DNA from: JBEEOW01 sp041191405
GTDB lineage: Bacteria > Bacteroidota > Bacteroidia > Cytophagales > UBA9547
Direction of reading: 5' to 3'
Length of the DNA stretch: 64,000 bases
Assembly (NCBI GenBank): GCA_041191405.1
Contig: JBEEOW010000012.1
Span: forward strand, 43,386 to 107,385
Of this stretch, positions 47,496-56,377 are shown piece after piece. Position 1 is the stretch's first letter; each line of letters starts with the position of its first letter. Under the pieces are notes generated by a model. It did no database searches and was not told where the DNA came from. It was given only the letters and a program-made list of their open reading frames with translations. The position numbers and the translations under genes were made by a program.

Positions 47496-48029
47496 TTAAG
47501 ATTTAAATTCCTTATAATTTACTTCTGTTGCACCATTTGAAGTTAATACTTCTTTGATTTGCTCATCAGATAATTTGTTGTGTGCTAAATCAATAGCCAT
47601 AACAAATTTATCATCAGTACCTCTTATATCAAATATTTGAGGAACAGTCCAAGGAGTTAAACCACTAATTATTAAGAAGGTAATAACCATACCGAACGCA
47701 GTAAATAAAACTGTTAACTCAAAAGTAACAGGAATAAAGTCAGGGAAAGGCATGTTTGATTTACCACCAATATTCATTGGCCAGTCAAATGATAACATAT
47801 AAGATATCATTGTTAAACCAGATAAAAATCCAGTTAATCCAAATAAGAAAGCAACGATGTCAATTCTAGATCTTTGATAACCTAAAACTTCATCCAAACC
47901 ATGAACTGGAAATGGAGTGAAAACTTCGTGAATTTTAACACCACTTTCTTTAATGTGAGGTATTGCATGAAGAACATCTTCTTCATCATCAAAAATACCT
48001 ACAATATATTTAGTATTAGTAGCAGACAT
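47496..48029 (-). CDS. actD: Alternative complex III subunit ActD (DUF3341)
   Basis: A 177-residue protein of the DUF3341/ActD family: a small N-terminal soluble domain (KYIVGIFDDEEDVLHAI, then IHEVFTPFPVHGLDEVLG), two transmembrane segments (about 58-80 and 100-122), and a short soluble C-terminus. ActD anchors to the other membrane subunits of alternative complex III; it carries no cofactor. It lies between actC (15 nt before) and actE (5 nt after). Confidence 0.93.
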   Translation of the reverse strand: MSATNTKYIVGIFDDEEDVLHAIPHIKESGVKIHEVFTPFPVHGLDEVLGYQRSRIDIVAFLFGLTGFLSGLTMISYMLSFDWPMNIGGKSNMPFPDFIPVTFELTVLFTAFGMVITFLIISGLTPWTVPQIFDIRGTDDKFVMAIDLAHNKLSDEQIKEVLTSNGATEVNYKEFKS

Positions 48030-48044
48030 AACTAAAATATAATA

Positions 48045-49418
48045 TTAATGTGATTTGTGTGAAGGTTTGTCAGTTGAAGATTTCAATACAGATTTCACCT
48101 CAGCCATATTTACCACTGGTAAGTATTTAGCAAATAAGAAGAAAAGAGTAAAGAACAAACCAAATGTAAAGATATAATCTCCTACGTCATAAATAGTAGG
48201 TGAGAAATCTCTCCAGCTTGAAGGAATGTAATCTCTATGTAAAGAACTTACAATAATTACAAAACGCTCAAACCACATACCGATATTTACAATTATAGAT
48301 AATGTAAAAGTTGCAACTAAATTTCTTCTAATGCTCTTGAACCATAATAACTGAGGAGAGAATACGTTACAAGCCATCATAGACCAATATGCCCACCAAT
48401 ATGGACCAAACATACGGTTTAAGAAACAGTATTGCTCATACTCAACACCTGAATACCAAGCCATAAAGAACTCAGTGATATATGCAACACCAACCACAGA
48501 ACCAGTTAACATTACAATTTTATTCATAGTTTCGATGTGTGTCATGGTAATGTAGTGCTCTAATTTGTACACTTTACGTGTTACTAAAAGAAGCGTTAAT
48601 ACCATAGCAAATCCAGAGAAAATAGCTCCAGCAACGAAATATGGAGGGAAAATTGTAGTGTGCCATCCTGGAATTACAGAAGTTGCAAAGTCCATAGATA
48701 CAATTGTGTGTACAGAAAGTACAAGTGGAGTAGAAATAGCTGCAAGAATCAAAGAAACTGCCTCATATCTTTGCCAGTGTTTAGCACCACCAGTCCAACC
48801 TAAACTGAATGCACCATAAATAGCTTTAGTTAAAGGTTTAGTAGCTCTATCTCTGATTGTTGCTAAATCTGGAACCATACCAATATACCAGAATACTAAA
48901 GAAACCGATAAATAAGTAGAGATTGCAAATACGTCCCAAACAAGAGGTGAGTTAAAGTTAACCCATAAAGAACCATAAGTGTTAGGAAGTGGTAAAGCCC
49001 AGTGAGCTAACCAAGTACGTCCCATGTGCATTAAGATAAACGAACCAGCACAAAATACAGCGAAGATAGTCATCGCCTCAGCTGCACGGTTAACTGCAGT
49101 TCTCCATTTTTGACGGAATAATAATAATACCGCTGAAATAAGAGTACCTGCGTGACCAATACCAACCCACCATACGAAGTTAGTAATATCCCAAGCCCAA
49201 CCAACAGTTTTGTTCAGACCCCAAGCTCCAATACCTATTGTCCACGTTTTATAAAGAGAGAAGCCTCCTAGTGACAATAATACTAATGAGAAACCCATTA
49301 CAATAAACCATAATTTAGTTGGTTTATTTTCTACATGGCGAACTATATCATAGGTAACATCACCGTATGATTTCCCGCCAGTAACTAATGGTTCTCTAAC
49401 TGCAGAAGAAATATGCAT
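48045..49418 (-). CDS. actC: Alternative complex III quinol-binding subunit ActC (NrfD-like)
   Basis: A 457-residue polytopic protein of the NrfD/PsrC family, which holds a quinol-oxidising site in alternative complex III. Recognisable stretches are ITNFVWWVGIGHAGTLISA, HMGRTWLAHWALPLPN and FGPYWWAYWSMMACN. About ten spans are predicted. It lies 21 nt after actB and is paralogous to ActF in fold. Confidence 0.95.
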   Translation of the reverse strand: MHISSAVREPLVTGGKSYGDVTYDIVRHVENKPTKLWFIVMGFSLVLLSLGGFSLYKTWTIGIGAWGLNKTVGWAWDITNFVWWVGIGHAGTLISAVLLLFRQKWRTAVNRAAEAMTIFAVFCAGSFILMHMGRTWLAHWALPLPNTYGSLWVNFNSPLVWDVFAISTYLSVSLVFWYIGMVPDLATIRDRATKPLTKAIYGAFSLGWTGGAKHWQRYEAVSLILAAISTPLVLSVHTIVSMDFATSVIPGWHTTIFPPYFVAGAIFSGFAMVLTLLLVTRKVYKLEHYITMTHIETMNKIVMLTGSVVGVAYITEFFMAWYSGVEYEQYCFLNRMFGPYWWAYWSMMACNVFSPQLLWFKSIRRNLVATFTLSIIVNIGMWFERFVIIVSSLHRDYIPSSWRDFSPTIYDVGDYIFTFGLFFTLFFLFAKYLPVVNMAEVKSVLKSSTDKPSHKSH

Positions 49419-49439
49419 AGCTAAAAGATAATTATTTAA

Positions 49440-52400
49440 TTAAACTTTAGGATTACGAATCTTTGAAAGATAAGAAACTGAAGGATTTACGTTAATTTCC
49501 TCAAGAACATGATAAGCTCTTCCTTCTTTTTCTACATTCAATAATTTTGAAATTCTTGATTCTGGATCAAGCATATCACCGAATACAATTGCATCCGTTG
49601 GACAAGACTGCGAACAAGCAGTTTCAATTTCACCATCTTGTGGACGACGAGATTCTTTCTTAGCATTTAATTTGCCTTCTTGAATACGCTGTACACACAT
49701 AGAACATTTTTCCATTGTACCTCTAGCACGTACTGTAACATCAGGGTTAAGTACCATTTTACCAAGAGGATTATTCATGTTATAATCAAACTCGTTATTG
49801 CTGTAATAGCTAAACCAGTTGAAACGACGAACTTTATATGGACAGTTGTTTGCACAGTAACGAGTACCAACACAACGGTTATATGTCATTTGGTTCAATC
49901 CTTCCATACTGTGAGTTGTAGCCAATACTGGACATACAGTTTCACATGGAGCATTGTTACAGTGTTGACACATCATAGGTTGGAAAACAACTCTTGGATT
50001 ATCCTCAGGTTGCTCTTTCTCTTGATAATGACCAACTTTTTCTTCAGCAGCTGATGAATAGTATCTATCGATACGAATCCAGTGCATCTCTCTTGCATTA
50101 ATCACTTCTTGACGACCAACAACTGGAACGTTGTTCTCTGCCTGACAACCAATTACACAAGAACCACAACCAATACAAGAGTTTAAGTCGATAACCATTC
50201 CCCAGTGATGGTTAGGTGCCATCTTTTGGTTTGGTTTCTCACTCCAAATAGAAATTGTTTCTGGTGCTTTTTTACCTTCAGCGTTACCACCTTCAGCAAC
50301 ATTGATCATTGGCACATAACGTCCAGCCATATCACCAACTAATTTACCAGTATGGTGATCTTTACCATTTTTCTTCACATAGTCAGCAAGAGTAGCCTCT
50401 TGAACATTGTGACGTCCCATGATAGTTTGGTGAACTTGTGTTTGTGCAATTTGACGAGTAGCGCCAGTTTTAGTTAAAGTAACTGTAGAGTTGTAAACTA
50501 ATGCATTTCCTTGTGTAGAAACAAACGGGAAAACATTTTTACCTACATTATTTGCAGCTTTACCAGCTTTAGTTCTACCATAACCTAATGCTACAGAAAC
50601 TGTACCTTTAGCTTGACCTGGTTGAATTAAAACAGGCAATTCAATCACTTCTGATGAATTTTTAAACTGTAATTTAACTACATCATTTTGTTTTAAACCT
50701 TTTTCTTTAGCATATGAAATTGGAACAGCTACATAGTTATCCCAAGTTGCTTTAGAAATTGGATCTGGGAACTCTTGTACCCAAGGGTTATTAGCTTGAC
50801 GACCAACACCTACACCAATTTTTTCATAGAAAACAACTTCTAATTCAGAAGATGATTTAGATGAAGAGATTGCAGAAATAGCCGCATTTACATCTACATT
50901 TGGTGTTGAAGCTGAAGGAGCTAAAGCTAATTCAAACACACCATCATGTAATGCTCTATTCCAGAACTCATTAAATGTTGAGTAAGTTGATTGTTTTGGG
51001 AAAACATTTGCTTTCCAGAAGTTTTGAACGTAATTATAAAACTCAACTTTAGCACCAGTCCACGCTAAAAGTGATTCTTGACCTTGACGAGTATTGAATA
51101 ATTTAGAAATTGTTGGTTGAACCAAACTATATTTTCCTGAAACTGGTTCTGCATCAGACCAAGATTCTAAGAAATGGTTATCTGGACAAACAAAATCACA
51201 TTCAGAAGCTGTTTCATCTAATCTATCAGCTAAAGAAATTTTCAAAGAAACTTTGTTTAAACTTCCTTTTAATTTACTAGCTAATGGATGAGAATATAAT
51301 GGATTTACTCCGTAAAAAATTACAGCATCTACACTTCCTGCAGCAACATCAGCAATGAAAGCCGAAACAGCAGCATCATTACCTTGACGGTAATTAGATT
51401 GTCTGTTAATATCAATTGTAGAACCATAGTTACCTAACAATGCATTGATTGCAATAACTACTGATTGTACGTTTTCATCATTTGAATCAGAAACTACTAA
51501 AGATTGACCTTTAGCAGCTAACAAATCTTTAGCAGCTTCAGCTAAGAATGGGAAATCTTTGCTAGCAGAACCACCATTTAATGCAGAATATAAACTTGCA
51601 ACAACCGCTCCTACTTGAGATGGTTTAATTGTAGTTCTATGATCAGCATTTGAACCAGTTAATGAAAGAACACTTTCAAACTGATAATGACGAGACATTT
51701 CTTTTTTAGCTTTTCCAACTTTTCTGTTTTCAGCGTATTGCTTAGCATACTCAATTGGTGAAATCCATGTTCCTAAGAAGTCAGCACCTATACTTACGAT
51801 TACTTTAGAAGCTTTTGTAAAATCTAAAGTAGGTAATGCATATTTATCAAATGCTTTTTGATTTGCTGCTAAAATCCCATAAGATGAGTTTTCATCATAA
51901 ACTACTTGTTTAGCAGTAGGATATTTTGAAGTAAACTCAGCAATAGCAGCTTTAGTTGAAGGAGAAAGAATAGTAGAAGTTACTAATCTAATATTTCCTC
52001 CTTTAAGCGCAATTGCTTCTAATTGAGATTTAATTTTAGTATCAGCGTCAGACCAAGAGATTGCTTTACCTTTTTCAAGAGCACCTTTTAATCTTTCATT
52101 ATCATAAAGTGATAAAACTGAAGCTTGTACCCTAGCGCTTACACCACCTTTAGTAACTGAAGAATACTTGTTACCTTCAATTTTGATTGGACGACCTTCA
52201 CGTGTTTTAACTAAAACACTGCAATAATCACCACCATCAACATAAGAAGAAGCATACCAGTTAGCAACCGAAGGATCTACATCCTCTGGTTTGTTAAGGT
52301 AAGGGATTGCTTTACGTACTGGAGCTTCGCAAGCTGCAAGCGTAGCTGCAGCAACACTAAAACCAAGAAGTTTTAAGAAATCTCTTCTGTGTGTACCTGA

Positions 52401-52535
52401 AATCGAATCAGACTCAGGGCTATTGTCATCAACTGTAGGTTGATTAGGGAATTCGTCATGAACATTCTTTAGAAAAGACGGCTCATTATTAAGCTCTTCT
52501 AATCCTTTCCAATATTTGATGTTATTTCCTTCCAT
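49440..52535 (-). CDS. actB: Alternative complex III iron-sulphur subunit ActB
   Basis: A 1,031-residue two-part protein. The N-terminus has a TAT-type signal with RRDFLKLLGFS (Arg50-Arg51) followed by a lipobox-like ATLAAC (Cys69). The first part resembles molybdopterin oxidoreductases but acts as a scaffold in this family. The C-terminal ferredoxin-like part (from about residue 770) carries four cysteine clusters: CIGCGSCVIGC, CQHCNNAPCETVCP, CVGTRYCANNCP and CSMCVQRI with a later CSQSCP. It forms the electron path from quinol to the cytochromes. It lies 40 nt after actA. Confidence 0.95.
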   Translation of the reverse strand: MEGNNIKYWKGLEELNNEPSFLKNVHDEFPNQPTVDDNSPESDSISGTHRRDFLKLLGFSVAAATLAACEAPVRKAIPYLNKPEDVDPSVANWYASSYVDGGDYCSVLVKTREGRPIKIEGNKYSSVTKGGVSARVQASVLSLYDNERLKGALEKGKAISWSDADTKIKSQLEAIALKGGNIRLVTSTILSPSTKAAIAEFTSKYPTAKQVVYDENSSYGILAANQKAFDKYALPTLDFTKASKVIVSIGADFLGTWISPIEYAKQYAENRKVGKAKKEMSRHYQFESVLSLTGSNADHRTTIKPSQVGAVVASLYSALNGGSASKDFPFLAEAAKDLLAAKGQSLVVSDSNDENVQSVVIAINALLGNYGSTIDINRQSNYRQGNDAAVSAFIADVAAGSVDAVIFYGVNPLYSHPLASKLKGSLNKVSLKISLADRLDETASECDFVCPDNHFLESWSDAEPVSGKYSLVQPTISKLFNTRQGQESLLAWTGAKVEFYNYVQNFWKANVFPKQSTYSTFNEFWNRALHDGVFELALAPSASTPNVDVNAAISAISSSKSSSELEVVFYEKIGVGVGRQANNPWVQEFPDPISKATWDNYVAVPISYAKEKGLKQNDVVKLQFKNSSEVIELPVLIQPGQAKGTVSVALGYGRTKAGKAANNVGKNVFPFVSTQGNALVYNSTVTLTKTGATRQIAQTQVHQTIMGRHNVQEATLADYVKKNGKDHHTGKLVGDMAGRYVPMINVAEGGNAEGKKAPETISIWSEKPNQKMAPNHHWGMVIDLNSCIGCGSCVIGCQAENNVPVVGRQEVINAREMHWIRIDRYYSSAAEEKVGHYQEKEQPEDNPRVVFQPMMCQHCNNAPCETVCPVLATTHSMEGLNQMTYNRCVGTRYCANNCPYKVRRFNWFSYYSNNEFDYNMNNPLGKMVLNPDVTVRARGTMEKCSMCVQRIQEGKLNAKKESRRPQDGEIETACSQSCPTDAIVFGDMLDPESRISKLLNVEKEGRAYHVLEEINVNPSVSYLSKIRNPKV

Positions 52536-52575
52536 AAAATGCTATAACTATATCAATAGGTAAGAAATGAGTTTA

Positions 52576-53895
52576 TTAATAGTGACATTTAGAACACTCA
52601 AGACCACCTATATCTTTCACTTTCATAGGAGAATTGTTGTTCTTTTCATTATGAAGCTTAACAAGCTTATCATAATATCCGTTTCCATCGGTTTTAACCT
52701 CAGTTTCTCTGTGACAGTTAATACACCATCCCATAGTTAATGGAGAATATTGTTGAACAACTTCCATTTTTTCTATAGGACCATGACATGTTTGGCACTC
52801 TAATTTACCAACTGCAACGTGTTGAGCATGGTTGAAATAAGCCAAATCAGGTAGATTGTGTACACGTACCCACTCTATTGGTTGATTTTTTTCAACTGCG
52901 TCTCTTAATCTTTGTAGTTTTGGAGAATCTGTTTTCACTTGGCTGTGACAATTCATACAAATGTTTGCAGAAGGAATATTTGCAGATTTCCCTTTTCTAA
53001 CACCTGTGTGACAGTAGTTACAATCAATTTGATATTTACCAGCGTGTAATTTATGAGAGAAAGCAATAGGTTGTTTTGGCGCATATCCTTGTTGGATACC
53101 TACACTCATTACACCATCTAATGCTGTTTTTCCTAAGAATGAAACAATTAAGAAACTAACTATAATTTTAAAAGCTTGGCTTTTAATAACTGCGTTGATA
53201 TCAATTTTTTGTTCTACTAAATATTTATCACTTTCGTCTAACTCTTTAGTAGCTAAGTGTTTTTTAACAACAGTTAATACTAATGCTAAAACAATTACTA
53301 TTAAGAATAATACTAAAACAAAGCCGAATAGCAATATTTTAACATAACCAGTAGCCGAATCATCCGCTTTTGCACCTGCACCAACATTAGCAGTTTGATT
53401 AGGACCACCGTCAGGCTTTGGAACATTAACTTCTTCTGCTTTAATGTAATCTAAGATTGCATTAATTTCCTCATCTTTAAATGTAGGAAAGCTAGTCATT
53501 ACTGCTGAGTTGTACTCGGCAAATAATTTTTTGGCATAAGGGTCGCCAGAAGCGATAACCTTCGAAGAGTTTCTCACCCATTCGTGTAGCCATTTACGAT
53601 CACGACGTTTTTCAACGTCTTTTAAAGCAGGACCTACTTCTTTAGTGTGAACTGCGTGACACGACTTACAGTTGTCTTCAAACAACGTCTTACCTTTTTC
53701 GGCTAGACCAGAAGCAGCAGGAGCAGCGGCACCATCAACAGGAGCGGCTGGAGCTGTACTTGCCTCAGGTGCTTTAGCTTCTTCAGTCCCAGCAAAACTT
53801 GGATTAAAGAATAAAACAGATAAAAGAAGCGTTAAAGATAAACTAAGTGGTCTAAGGGTACGTGATATCAGCATATCATGAACTTTTTTAAACAT
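52576..53895 (-). CDS. actA: Alternative complex III multihaem cytochrome ActA
   Basis: A 439-residue membrane-attached multihaem c-type cytochrome. I choose the ATG at 53895, not the longer frame start at 53955, because the promoter at 53926-53956 would place the latter upstream of the transcript start. Order: signal sequence, an Ala/Pro-rich linker, a monohaem domain with CKSCH (about residue 76), a transmembrane segment, a second span, then a pentahaem part with CNYCH, CMNCH, CQTCH, CINCH and CSKCH. The fused monohaem domain plus pentahaem module gives six haem motifs. It is the first gene of the run. Confidence 0.93.
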   Translation of the reverse strand: MFKKVHDMLISRTLRPLSLSLTLLLSVLFFNPSFAGTEEAKAPEASTAPAAPVDGAAAPAASGLAEKGKTLFEDNCKSCHAVHTKEVGPALKDVEKRRDRKWLHEWVRNSSKVIASGDPYAKKLFAEYNSAVMTSFPTFKDEEINAILDYIKAEEVNVPKPDGGPNQTANVGAGAKADDSATGYVKILLFGFVLVLFLIVIVLALVLTVVKKHLATKELDESDKYLVEQKIDINAVIKSQAFKIIVSFLIVSFLGKTALDGVMSVGIQQGYAPKQPIAFSHKLHAGKYQIDCNYCHTGVRKGKSANIPSANICMNCHSQVKTDSPKLQRLRDAVEKNQPIEWVRVHNLPDLAYFNHAQHVAVGKLECQTCHGPIEKMEVVQQYSPLTMGWCINCHRETEVKTDGNGYYDKLVKLHNEKNNNSPMKVKDIGGLECSKCHY

Positions 53896-53925
53896 TATTT
53901 TGTTTGTAATAATTATTCCTATCTG

Positions 53926-53956
53926 CAAATGTAACGATGAGAGTTTATTAATCAAA
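53926..53956 (-). promoter_or_regulatory. Promoter of the act/oxidase run
   Basis: On the minus strand: TTTG (53956-53953), a 19-nt spacer and TACATTTG (53933-53926), a full match to the Bacteroidota promoter pattern. It lies about 31 nt upstream of the chosen actA ATG. The remaining bases to 54136 hold no recognised feature. Confidence 0.82.
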
Positions 53957-54132
53957 TAGTATTATTCATTAAAATAGCTTTTACAGTAAAATAAATGGCT
54001 TTTACCGACTTTTCTATTCAGTATATCAACTACTTAAAGCTTTTTTAAGTTATCAAAAAACACCTAATTTAGAATAATTCAAAATAAAAAACCGTAGATA
54101 ATACTTTACAAAACATGACAAAAATCATAAAA

Positions 54133-54170
54133 TAAAAAAAGGCGATACAATTTAAATTGTATCGCCTTTT
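54133..54170 (-). terminator. Terminator after tRNA-Cys
   Basis: A perfect 17-bp palindrome (54137-54153 with 54154-54170), followed on the minus strand by a T run. Confidence 0.9.
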
Positions 54171-54175
54171 ACAAG

Positions 54176-54246
54176 AGGTCAAGAGCGGATTCGAACCGCT
54201 GTAGAAGGTTTTGCAGACCTCTGCCTAGCCACTCGGCCACTCGACC
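54176..54246 (-). tRNA. tRNA-Cys (anticodon GCA)
   Basis: The minus strand begins GGTCGAGTGGCCGAGTGGCT. The anticodon loop holds GCA, and the T-arm reads GCGGTTCGAATCCGC. The acceptor stem pairs GGTCGAG with CTTGACC (one G-T), and discriminator base U73 is as expected for tRNA-Cys. The CCA end is not encoded. Confidence 0.95.
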
Positions 54247-54259
54247 ATTATTTGGTTTA

Positions 54260-54290
54260 CAAAAGTAGTAAATAATATTGTTATTCCAAA
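54260..54290 (-). promoter_or_regulatory. Promoter of tRNA-Cys
   Basis: On the minus strand: TTTG (54290-54287), a 19-nt spacer and TACTTTTG (54267-54260). It ends 13 nt before the tRNA 5' end. Confidence 0.8.
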
Positions 54291-54301
54291 CAATTATCAA
54301 T

Positions 54302-54335
54302 AAAAAAGCCTCTAAAATTAATTTAGAGGCTTTTT
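54302..54335 (-). terminator. Intrinsic terminator after rpsA
   Basis: A perfect 14-bp stem (54303-54316 with 54322-54335, core GCCTCTAAA) and a 5-nt loop, with T-rich flanks on the minus strand. Confidence 0.9.
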
Positions 54336-54359
54336 ATATTTTAATTAAAAGAGAATGAA

Positions 54360-56150
54360 TTAGTTATTCATCTTATCTTTTAATGCAGATAACGCTTCGA
54401 TATCTCCTAAAGTAGATGAAGATGTATTGTCAGCTTTTGGTTTTTCTGCTTTAGCTTTTTTAGGAGCTGCTGCTTCTTTTTTCTTAGCTGCTGGTGCTTT
54501 TTCTTCTTTCTCATCATCAACGATACCTACCGCTTTTGAATGTGAAAGAACAATTCTTCTTTCTTCTTTGTGGAATTCAGTTACTTTGAAATCTAATGAT
54601 TCACCTGCTTCAGCAAACGTACCATCTTCTTTCACTAAGTTTTTGATATTTGAGAATCCTTCGATACCGTATGGTAACTCTAAAATTGCTCCTTTATCGT
54701 TTTTAGATAAGATAGTTCCTTTGTGTACTGAACCAATTGTAAATACTGTTTCAAAAGTATCCCATGGGTTTTGCTCTAATTGTTTGTGACCTAAAGCTAA
54801 ACGACGGTTCTCAACATCAAGTTCAAGAACAACAACTTCTAACTCATCACCAACTTTGGTAAACTCTGATGGGTGTTTGATTTTTTTAGTCCAAGATAAG
54901 TCTGAAACGTGAACTAAACCATCAATACCTTCTTCTAACTCAAGGAATAAACCAAAGTTAGTTAAGTTACGAACAGTTCCTTTGTGCGTAGTACCAACTG
55001 CATAGTTAGTTAACACATCAGATTTAGTCCATGGATCTTCAGAAAGTTGTTTAATACCTAGAGACATTTTTCTTTCTTCTCTATCTAAAGTAAGAACAAC
55101 TGCATCTAAATTATCACCTACTTTAATGAAATCTTGTGGATTTCTTAAGTGTTGTGACCAAGACATTTCTGAAACGTGGATTAAACCTTCAACACCTGGG
55201 TGTAATTCAAGGAAAGCACCGTAATCAGCAACATTCACAATTTTACCAGTGATTTTCGAACCAACTTGTACGTCAGCTGCGATAGAATCCCATGGGTGTG
55301 AAGTTAATTGTTTCATACCTAAAGAGATACGTTTTTTGTCATCGTCAAAGTCAAGTACAACTACTTGAACTTTCTCGTCCAATTTAAGTACTTCTTCTGG
55401 ATGATTGATACGACCCCATGAAATATCAGTAATGTGAAGTAATCCATCAACACCACCTAAATCGATGAACACACCGAAGTTAGTCATGTTTTTGATAACA
55501 CCTTCTAATACTTGACCTTTCTCAAGGTTGTTCAATATTAAGCTTTTTTGTGCTTCAATATCTTTCTCGATAAGAACTTTGTGAGATACCACAACGTTGT
55601 CGTTAGCGTAGTTGATTTTAACAACTTTCACTTCCATTTTCTTACCTACAAAAATATCAAAATCACGAATTGGTTTAACGTCAATTTGCGAACCTGGTAA
55701 GAACGCTTCTACACCAAATACGTCAACGATAAGACCACCTTTAGTTCTACGTTTAACAAAACCTTCAACAATGATATCAGTATCTAAAGCATCTTGAATG
55801 TTTTTCCAAGCTGAAACGATACGTGCTTTTTTACGAGAAAGTACTAATTGACCGCTTTTGTCTTCTTGAGTTTCTACATAAACATCTACGTAATCACCAA
55901 TTTTTAAACCTGGAGTATCACGGAACTCTGAAAGAGAAACTAATCCGTCTGATTTAAAACCAATGTTAATGATTACATCACGCTCAGATAAGCCTACGAT
56001 TAAACCTTTAACAACATCATTTTCTGCAACTTCTGAAAGTGTACCTTCATACATTTTCTCTAATTGCTCTCTTTCAGCACTAGTATACTTGTTAGCAAAA
56101 CTTTTGCCTTCAACAAGATCCCAGTTAAAATCATCATTTAATTGACTCAT
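54360..56150 (-). CDS. rpsA: 30S ribosomal protein S1
   Basis: RNA-binding ribosomal protein needed for initiation on most mRNAs, especially where Shine-Dalgarno pairing is absent. It has 596 residues with six S1 domains. Clear cores include GVIKNMTNFGVFIDLGGVDG (third), GKIVNVADYGAFLELHPGVEG (fourth) and GTVRNLTNFGLFLELEEGIDG (fifth), most followed by the linker pattern (D/E)xxxxxRxxLGxKQL. The C-terminal tail (about 545-596) is Lys/Ala/Glu-rich. It has its own promoter (56241-56271), an 80-90-nt leader with two hairpins, and its own terminator. Confidence 0.96.
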   Translation of the reverse strand: MSQLNDDFNWDLVEGKSFANKYTSAEREQLEKMYEGTLSEVAENDVVKGLIVGLSERDVIINIGFKSDGLVSLSEFRDTPGLKIGDYVDVYVETQEDKSGQLVLSRKKARIVSAWKNIQDALDTDIIVEGFVKRRTKGGLIVDVFGVEAFLPGSQIDVKPIRDFDIFVGKKMEVKVVKINYANDNVVVSHKVLIEKDIEAQKSLILNNLEKGQVLEGVIKNMTNFGVFIDLGGVDGLLHITDISWGRINHPEEVLKLDEKVQVVVLDFDDDKKRISLGMKQLTSHPWDSIAADVQVGSKITGKIVNVADYGAFLELHPGVEGLIHVSEMSWSQHLRNPQDFIKVGDNLDAVVLTLDREERKMSLGIKQLSEDPWTKSDVLTNYAVGTTHKGTVRNLTNFGLFLELEEGIDGLVHVSDLSWTKKIKHPSEFTKVGDELEVVVLELDVENRRLALGHKQLEQNPWDTFETVFTIGSVHKGTILSKNDKGAILELPYGIEGFSNIKNLVKEDGTFAEAGESLDFKVTEFHKEERRIVLSHSKAVGIVDDEKEEKAPAAKKKEAAAPKKAKAEKPKADNTSSSTLGDIEALSALKDKMNN

Positions 56151-56172
56151 ATAAATTTAGTGTTAAATACAA

Positions 56173-56236
56173 CTTACCATAACACTATTTGGTAAGAAAT
56201 TTAGGTTAATATTTATTTAAATCGCTTTTTAAGCGA
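56173..56236 (-). promoter_or_regulatory. rpsA leader with two stem-loops
   Basis: A 6-bp stem with 3-nt loop (56222-56227 with 56231-56236) sits at the predicted 5' end of the transcript, and a 7-bp stem (56173-56179 with 56190-56196) lies 22 nt before the ATG. Autoregulation by S1 is an inference from the E. coli precedent. Confidence 0.45.
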
Positions 56237-56240
56237 ATTG

Positions 56241-56271
56241 CAAAGTTAAGTTAAAATTTTTGTTTCTCAAA
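56241..56271 (-). promoter_or_regulatory. Promoter of rpsA
   Basis: On the minus strand: TTTG (56271-56268), a 19-nt spacer and TAACTTTG (56248-56241). Confidence 0.82.
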
Positions 56272-56313
56272 TTTTATTCATACTAAAAAATAAAAACATC
56301 TTATTTAGAGTTA

Positions 56314-56353
56314 AAACAAAAAGGGAAGCATTTCAAAGAAACACTTCCCTTTT
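56314..56353 (-). terminator. Intrinsic terminator after sucD
   Basis: A 10-bp stem (56319-56328 with 56344-56353) with an inner 4-bp stem in the loop, followed on the minus strand by a short T-rich stretch. Confidence 0.85.
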
Positions 56354-56377
56354 GTTTATATAAAATTTTAACTTTAA

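Noticed and set aside
53896..53955. Longer actA N-terminus starting at 53955
   Set aside because: It overlaps the consensus promoter, and the extra residues precede a normal signal sequence.
54427..54789. 120-codon plus-strand frame opposite rpsA
   Set aside because: Antisense to the Lys/Ala-rich tail and last S1 domain of rpsA; composition explains the open frame.
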